DNA from: Gemmatimonadota bacterium
GTDB taxonomy: Bacteria > Gemmatimonadota > Gemmatimonadetes > Gemmatimonadales > Gemmatimonadaceae
DNA: 17,023 nucleotides
Direction of reading: 5' to 3'
Assembly (NCBI GenBank): GCA_028287205.1
Contig: JAQBQC010000397.1
Span: forward strand, 1-17,023
Shown here: piece by piece, positions 12,744-17,023 of the stretch
How positions within the stretch are numbered: the stretch's first letter is position 1
Layout of the letters: the number at the start of each line of letters is the position of its first letter
Notes under the pieces: generated by a model
What the model was told of the DNA's origin: nothing
Database searches by the model: none
The model's input: only the letters and a program-made list of their open reading frames with translations
Made by a program: the position numbers and the translations under genes

Positions 12744-13742
12744 TCAGGGTGAGAGAAGGGCGAGCACGTCATCGGAACCGATGACACCGAAATACTCGCT
12801 CACGTCGACATTGCCGAGCGCCGCCGCGAGCGAGTCGCGATCGTAGACGAGTCCGCGGAGGAGGGACTCGAGCCCGCTCACCTCCGCGCGCCCCATGAAG
12901 TCGCCGAAGAAGCGAACGGAGGTGATGCGGCCGCCGTGCACGTCGAGGCGCGCATCGATCTCGCCGGCCGGGAAGCGCTGCACCCGCTGCACATTGCTCG
13001 GCGGATTCTCGCCGTAGTTCCAGCTCCAGTTGCCGTAGCGTCGCTCGAGCAGCTCGTGCGCCGCGCGCCAGTCGGCATCGCCGATCGCGAGCGAAGGAAC
13101 GTGCACGGGCTCGCGGGTGCCGAAGATGCGCTCGAGAATCCGGTCGCGCAGCTCCTCCACGGTGATCGGCTCGCGAAGGAACTCGCTGATGTTCGCCACG
13201 CGGCTGCGAATCGACTTCACGCCCTTCGACTCGACCTTCCCCGGCTTCGGGCGGAGCGCCTCCGTCACGTCGTCGAGATTCGAATCGAGCAGGAGCGTGC
13301 CGTGGCTGAACATGCGTCCGGCTGTCGCGAACTGGGCGTTCCCCGAGATCTTGCGCCCGTCGGCGAGAATGTCGTTGCGCCCTCCGATCTCTGCCGGCAC
13401 GCCCAGCTCGCGAAGCACCTCGACCACGGGCCTGTTGAACAGGTCGTAGCGGTTGAAACGTGCGTTCACATCGCGCGTCATGAAACTGAAGTTCAGATTG
13501 CCAAGATCGTGATAGACCGCTCCTCCACCGGAGACGCGCCTGACCACGCGAATTCCGCGCGCGTCCACCACGTCGGCATTGATCTCCTCGATCGTGTTCT
13601 GATTGCGGCCAATGATGATCGCCGGAGCGTTGACGTAGAAGAGCAGCAGGTCGTCGTAAGCGAGCCTGTTGCGAAGAACGTGTTCCTCGAGCGCAAGGTT
13701 GAGTCGCGCGTCCGTGATCCCGCTGTTGTCGACGTAGAGCAT
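12744..13742 (-). CDS. lplA: Lipoate-protein ligase A
   Basis: A 332-residue enzyme that activates free lipoate with ATP and attaches it to lysine in 2-oxoacid dehydrogenase E2 subunits and GcvH. The catalytic domain (about 1-240) shows RRVSGGGAVYHDLGNLNFSF region (68-87) and the essential lysine K131 in DGRKISGNAQ, with SHGTLL (146-151) after it. An LplA-type C-terminal accessory domain (about 243-330, with RFPAGEIDARLDVHGGRI) is present, so this resembles the complete two-domain E. coli type rather than a LipM or LplJ-like short form. ATG 13742 (MLYVDNSG) is preferred; TTG 13748 adds two residues. No strong Shine-Dalgarno is visible. It is divergent from the ATP-grasp gene across a repeat-bearing spacer. 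Confidence 0.93.
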   Translation of the reverse strand: MLYVDNSGITDARLNLALEEHVLRNRLAYDDLLLFYVNAPAIIIGRNQNTIEEINADVVDARGIRVVRRVSGGGAVYHDLGNLNFSFMTRDVNARFNRYDLFNRPVVEVLRELGVPAEIGGRNDILADGRKISGNAQFATAGRMFSHGTLLLDSNLDDVTEALRPKPGKVESKGVKSIRSRVANISEFLREPITVEELRDRILERIFGTREPVHVPSLAIGDADWRAAHELLERRYGNWSWNYGENPPSNVQRVQRFPAGEIDARLDVHGGRITSVRFFGDFMGRAEVSGLESLLRGLVYDRDSLAAALGNVDVSEYFGVIGSDDVLALLSP

Positions 13743-13750
13743 GAACAAAG

Positions 13751-13774
13751 ATGCACGAGTGCATGCACGAGTGC
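13751..13774 (+). repeat. Two tandem 12-bp repeats
   Basis: ATGCACGAGTGC occurs twice head to tail (13751-13762 and 13763-13774) with no mismatch, starting 8 bp upstream of the lplA start codon. Each unit contains the dyad GCAC-GA-GTGC, so the pair also makes two small palindromes. The position directly upstream of lplA, in the spacer it shares with the divergent ATP-grasp gene, suggests a repressor or activator site; this is inference. Confidence 0.6.
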
Positions 13775-13788
13775 GCTAGATGCGCACT
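13770..13788. promoter_or_regulatory. 7-bp inverted repeat in the lplA/ATP-grasp spacer
   Basis: AGTGCGC (13770-13776) and GCGCACT (13782-13788) are perfect complements around TAGAT. The left arm overlaps the second tandem repeat unit. A further dyad, GCGGG-T-CCCGC, lies at 13797-13807. Together they make this 129-bp spacer the most structured noncoding stretch in the window. It is consistent with an operator region for both divergent genes; no regulator is identified. Confidence 0.35.
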
Positions 13789-13871
13789 TCAGCAAAGCGG
13801 GTCCCGCGCTCAGATTTCACGCTCGTGTCGTTTCGAGCGACGTTGTTTCCGCACAGAATCGTGGGTCTCAA

Positions 13872-14783
13872 ATGTCTTCACCGCTCTCCGCAAGTCGCGT
13901 TGCGCTGATCACCTACTCCGGGGTTCCCGCGATCACCACCGATGACCGGCTGCTGCGAGACGCGCTCGTCGCGCGCGGCGCGGCGGTCGACGCACGGCCG
14001 TGGGACGCGCGCACGGACTGGTCGAGCTATCACCGCATCGTGCTGCGCTCGTGCTGGAACTTCCATCATCGCCCGAAGGAATTCCTGCTCTGGGTGAATG
14101 AGGTGAAGGAGAATCACGACGGAACGCTGCGGAATTCTCCGGAGCTCGTGCAGTGGAGCGTGGACAAGCGCTACCTCATGGATCTCGACGCTGGCGGAAT
14201 CGCGATCGTGCCGACGATCTGGGTCAGCGCGGTGGAGGGCGATGTCGTGCCGAATCTCGATGCGCTCATCGCGGCACAGGGGTGGAAGGAAGGCGCGGTC
14301 GTGAAACCCGCCATTTCGGCCACGGCGCATCAGACGTGGCGTGTCGCGCCGGACCTGGCATCGGAGCACCAGGCACGCTTCGAGTCGCTGCTCGCATCCT
14401 CACCGAGTGGCGTGATGGTGCAGCCGTTCCTTCCCGAGATTCGCGACGGCGAATGGTCGCTCATCTTTTTGGGAGGCGAATTCAGTCACGCGGTGGTCAA
14501 GCGCCCGGCGGATGGTGATTTTCGCGTCCAGAACGATTTCGGCGGTACCGTCGAGCGCCGAGAGCCGGAGCCTTCGCTGATCGAGGACGCGCGCGCGGTG
14601 TTGCGGGCTGCCGCCAGGGCCACCGATACGCGCGTTGAGGACATTCTCTATGCGCGGGTGGATGGAATCGTGCGCGACGGAGCGTTGCTGCTGATGGAGC
14701 TCGAGGTCATCGAGCCGATGTTGTTCTTCTCGCACGCGCCGGGCGCGGCGGCGCGAATGGCAGAGCTGATCGTCTCCAGGTAG
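13872..14783 (+). CDS. ATP-grasp domain protein (RimK/glutathione-synthetase-like)
   Basis: A 303-residue cytoplasmic protein with a full ATP-grasp fold, expected to join a carboxylate to an amine or thiol through an acyl-phosphate. An N-terminal pre-ATP-grasp domain (about 8-95) contains ALITYSGVPAITTDDRLL and the IVLRSCWNFHHRPKEFL block (56-72). DKRYLMDL (98-105) and VVKP (K145) should bind ATP, QPFLPEI (184-190) marks the adenine hinge, and YARVDG (260-265) with MELEVIEP (275-282) carries the metal-binding acidic residues. The usual Asn of the metal site is replaced in this motif by Glu/Val-Ile, as I recall is typical of this subfamily. The long open frame upstream of ATG 13872 is the antisense shadow of lplA. 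The substrate is unknown. It is not EgtA or GshB by length and pattern. Confidence 0.87.
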   Translation: MSSPLSASRVALITYSGVPAITTDDRLLRDALVARGAAVDARPWDARTDWSSYHRIVLRSCWNFHHRPKEFLLWVNEVKENHDGTLRNSPELVQWSVDKRYLMDLDAGGIAIVPTIWVSAVEGDVVPNLDALIAAQGWKEGAVVKPAISATAHQTWRVAPDLASEHQARFESLLASSPSGVMVQPFLPEIRDGEWSLIFLGGEFSHAVVKRPADGDFRVQNDFGGTVERREPEPSLIEDARAVLRAAARATDTRVEDILYARVDGIVRDGALLLMELEVIEPMLFFSHAPGAAARMAELIVSR

Positions 14784-14798
14784 CGCGCTCCAGCGAAC

Positions 14799-14815
14799 AG
14801 CCGAACGGGACGGCT
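14799..14815. terminator. Weak hairpin between convergent genes
   Basis: AGCCG (14799-14803) and CGGCT (14811-14815) flank a 7-nt loop in the 43-bp gap between the ATP-grasp stop and the hybrid kinase stop, with TTTT at 14825-14828 further on. The stem is short and the T-run is distant, so this is only a possible terminator for the plus-strand gene. Confidence 0.25.
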
Positions 14816-14826
14816 CAGGACGCGTT

Positions 14827-16941
14827 TTAGGACGCCCTGGTCGCCGGAACGATCGCTTCCGCCGGCAGGTGCTCCTCCACGGCCACGAGCGCGCGATGCA
14901 GCGCATCCTCGAGTCCATCTCCCTTGCCGACGATGCCGAGCGAGTGCGCGGACAGCTCCTGGCGCTCGCCGGCCGTGAGCTCCTCGCCCGTGACGACGAC
15001 CACGGGAATGCGCGCGTAGAGCGGATCGCTTCGCATGTGCTTCAGAAACGCGATGCCATCCATCTTCGGCATTCGCACGTCGAGCAAAATGAGATCCGGC
15101 GCGAAGTTCGCGAGCAGCTGCAGCGCGGTGATTCCCGAGTCGGCGACTCTCGTTTCGACGCTCTTCTCGCTATGCAGATGGTGCAGCAGCACTTCCTGAG
15201 CGTCGATCTCGTCCTCGACGACGAGCACGCGTATCGGCGTCGAGCGGCTGTGGCGGCGCAGCATCGCCACGAGCGCATCGCGGGAGCAGCGCCGGTCGAG
15301 CGTATCGACTGCTGCCATGGCGGGCTCGGAATTGTGCCCGGCGGCGGGTCCTTCGAGCGTGATCGCCGGCGACGATGGATGCGCCGGCAGTGTGACCGAA
15401 AAGGTGGAGCCCTCTCCGACAGTGCTGCTGACGGTGAGACTGGCGTCGAGCAGATTGCACAGGGTGACCGTGATCGGCAGCCCGAGTCCGGTACCGCCGT
15501 ACTTGCGAGTCGTGCTGCTGTCCGCCTGCTCGAACGGACGAAAGACGGCATCCAGCCGATCATCCGGTATGCCCACACCTGTATCGATGACGTCGATGCG
15601 CCGCGGCGTGCGCTGGTCGGCATCGGGAACGACACGAATCGTGATGCATCCCGACTGCGTGAACTTGTCGGCATTGCCGATCAGGTTCACGAGGATCTGG
15701 CGCATCTTCGATGCGTCCGTGGAGATCGGATCGAGATCTGCCGGCACCTCGACGTGAAGCGGGACGCCGCGCGCGTTGCGGGAGCCTTCCAGTTGACTGA
15801 CTACATCTCCGATCAGCGACGCGAGCGACAGCTGCGTGATTTCCAGCTCGACGTGCCCAGCCTCGACCTTGGCGAGATCGAGCACGTTGTTGATGAGCGA
15901 CAGGAGATGGCGCGCGTTCGCGCCAATGCGCTCGATGTACAGCAGGTCCTGCGCTCGCTGATTTCCCGCCTTGTTCTTGCGCAATATGTCCGCGAAGCCG
16001 ATCACGGAGTTGAGCGGCGTGCGGAGCTCGTGCGACATGTGCGCGAGGAACTCGCTCTTCGCGCTATTCGCGCTCTCGGCAGCAACGAGCGCGCGCTGCA
16101 GCTCCGCCGTGCGGCGCGTGATCGTCGCCTCCATCTCGTCGCGCAGCACGCCCAGGCGCGCATACTCGGCGAGCGCGCCTCGCTTGTTCCGGTCGACTGA
16201 TGCGCCGGTGAGCGCGAGCACCAGCACCAGCACGGGACCGGCGATCACATCGATCGTCAACCAGCTTCCCGTGAGATCAGTGAACATGGAGAGCGGGAGC
16301 GATGCCGCGTCGGGAGTAAAGTGCGCCGCACTCATTCCGGTGTAGTGCATGCCGGAGATCGCGACGCCCATCACGAGCGCGCTCACGCCACGCCGCCAGC
16401 GGCCGAGCAGCGATTCGTCGTGCCGGAATCGAAAGGCGAGCCAGAGCGCCACGCACGAGGCGGTAATGGCGATCGCGATCGAGAGCCAGACCCGGGGGAG
16501 GTCGTAGTGAAGCGATGCCGGCATGTGCATCGCCGCCATGCCGGCGTAGTGCATCCCGGCGATTGCCACGCCGAGGACGGCGCCGGCCAGTAGCAGGCGC
16601 GGCGTGGGCAGATTGGCACGGCTCACCGTGAACAGCGCGAGACAGGCGGCGGCGACCGCGATCAGCGCCGAGGTGAGCACGAGAGGAACGTCGTACGCCA
16701 CGGGAACGGACATTCGGAATGCGAGCATGCCGACGAAGTGCATGCTCCAGATCCCGATGCCCATGGCAGTCGAGCCGTAGAGGAGCCAGGTAAGTCGATT
16801 TCGCTTGCGTGCAACCGTGACGCGCCCCGCAAGATCGAGGGCGGTATACGATGCAAGACATCCGATCACGACGGAGATCGTGACCAGAACCGGATTGTAG
16901 AAGGTGTCTATCACGTCATTGTGGCGACTCGCGCTTGCCAT
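14827..16941 (-). CDS. MHYT-domain hybrid sensor histidine kinase/response regulator
   Basis: A 704-residue inner-membrane signalling protein. Residues about 15-250 form an MHYT sensor of seven predicted helices with three repeated motifs: SMHFVGM (66-72), GMHYAGM (129-135) and GMHYTGM (198-204). The family proposal is that these His/Met residues bind a metal such as copper and sense oxygen, CO or NO. A coiled coil (about 255-295) leads to HisKA with H304 in SHELRTPLN, then an ATPase domain with N423, DTGVGIP (453-459) and GGTGLGLPI (482-490). After a linker comes a C-terminal receiver (about 570-690) with acidic pair E576/D577, phospho-acceptor D621 in LLDVRMPKMDG and K673. No output domain or adjacent partner is present, so it probably passes phosphate in trans to a histidine phosphotransfer protein. 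Start ATG 16941 precedes the first helix directly. Confidence 0.94.
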   Translation of the reverse strand: MASASRHNDVIDTFYNPVLVTISVVIGCLASYTALDLAGRVTVARKRNRLTWLLYGSTAMGIGIWSMHFVGMLAFRMSVPVAYDVPLVLTSALIAVAAACLALFTVSRANLPTPRLLLAGAVLGVAIAGMHYAGMAAMHMPASLHYDLPRVWLSIAIAITASCVALWLAFRFRHDESLLGRWRRGVSALVMGVAISGMHYTGMSAAHFTPDAASLPLSMFTDLTGSWLTIDVIAGPVLVLVLALTGASVDRNKRGALAEYARLGVLRDEMEATITRRTAELQRALVAAESANSAKSEFLAHMSHELRTPLNSVIGFADILRKNKAGNQRAQDLLYIERIGANARHLLSLINNVLDLAKVEAGHVELEITQLSLASLIGDVVSQLEGSRNARGVPLHVEVPADLDPISTDASKMRQILVNLIGNADKFTQSGCITIRVVPDADQRTPRRIDVIDTGVGIPDDRLDAVFRPFEQADSSTTRKYGGTGLGLPITVTLCNLLDASLTVSSTVGEGSTFSVTLPAHPSSPAITLEGPAAGHNSEPAMAAVDTLDRRCSRDALVAMLRRHSRSTPIRVLVVEDEIDAQEVLLHHLHSEKSVETRVADSGITALQLLANFAPDLILLDVRMPKMDGIAFLKHMRSDPLYARIPVVVVTGEELTAGERQELSAHSLGIVGKGDGLEDALHRALVAVEEHLPAEAIVPATRAS

Positions 16942-17023
16942 GACGCGTCACGAATGAGCGATTCCTAATCGAGCGATGTCACTCGTGCTGCGGCACTCAT
17001 GGGAGGCGGTGAGGCGCTCTCGC

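Noticed and set aside
13872..14783. ATP-grasp gene as egtA (gamma-glutamylcysteine synthetase)
   Set aside because: EgtA is a GCS2-type enzyme of a different fold and length; this protein has RimK/GshB-like ATP-grasp motifs.
16980..16988. CACTCGTGC upstream of the hybrid kinase, matching the core of the lplA spacer repeats
   Set aside because: The same 9-mer also occurs within DUF5996 coding sequence (near 11605 and 11752), so a single copy here is not evidence for a shared operator.
16999..17023. ATG on the plus strand at the right edge
   Set aside because: Only eight codons are visible, there is no Shine-Dalgarno, and no family can be recognised.
1..17023. Mobile element, phage, CRISPR, tRNA or rRNA
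   Set aside because: No transposase, integrase, spaced direct-repeat array, cloverleaf or rRNA-like segment was recognised on either strand.

Overview
The window is GC-rich (clearly above 60% by eye), densely coded and bacterial. It holds 15 protein genes and no tRNA, rRNA, CRISPR array, insertion sequence or phage gene that I can see. The gene mix (PQQ synthesis, type II-like ergothioneine synthesis, an NtrC-type two-component pair, an MHYT hybrid kinase, DUF5996) fits an aerobic, free-living Gram-negative-type soil or sediment bacterium. Gemmatimonadota is my best guess and Acidobacteriota a second; this is inference from gene content, because no taxonomic marker gene is present.

Region 1 (about 1-5077, all minus strand) reads as one tight operon: NtrB-like sensor kinase, NtrC-like sigma-54 activator (4-bp ATGA overlap), pqqB (3-bp gap), pqqC (53-bp gap containing a GC hairpin), pqqD (5-bp gap), then off the left edge, perhaps into pqqE. 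No pqqA peptide gene is seen.

Region 2 (5240-10090) has a two-gene ABC importer of the betaine/osmoprotectant (OpuC/ProU-like) family on the plus strand: an ATPase without CBS domains, and a fusion with the substrate-binding domain ahead of the permease. It meets the ergothioneine operon egtB-egtD (minus strand) tail to tail, with a 19-bp overlap of coding ends. Ergothioneine and its precursor hercynine are trimethylammonium betaines of histidine, and known ergothioneine importers belong to this ABC family, so the pairing suggests a combined make-and-import locus.

Region 3 (10091-13742): a glutathione-reductase-fold flavoprotein (plus) is divergent from egtB. It converges on a minus-strand group, lplA, then a UBP-type zinc-finger protein, then a DUF5996 protein; the last two share a GTGA start/stop overlap.

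Region 4 (13743-16941): a repeat-rich 129-bp spacer separates lplA from a divergent ATP-grasp ligase of unknown substrate. That gene converges on a large MHYT-domain hybrid histidine kinase. The last 82 bp hold no gene I can support.

Overall this looks like a chromosomal segment of redox-cofactor and antioxidant metabolism (PQQ, ergothioneine, lipoate, thiol/disulfide) flanked by signalling genes, with no sign of recent mobile DNA.
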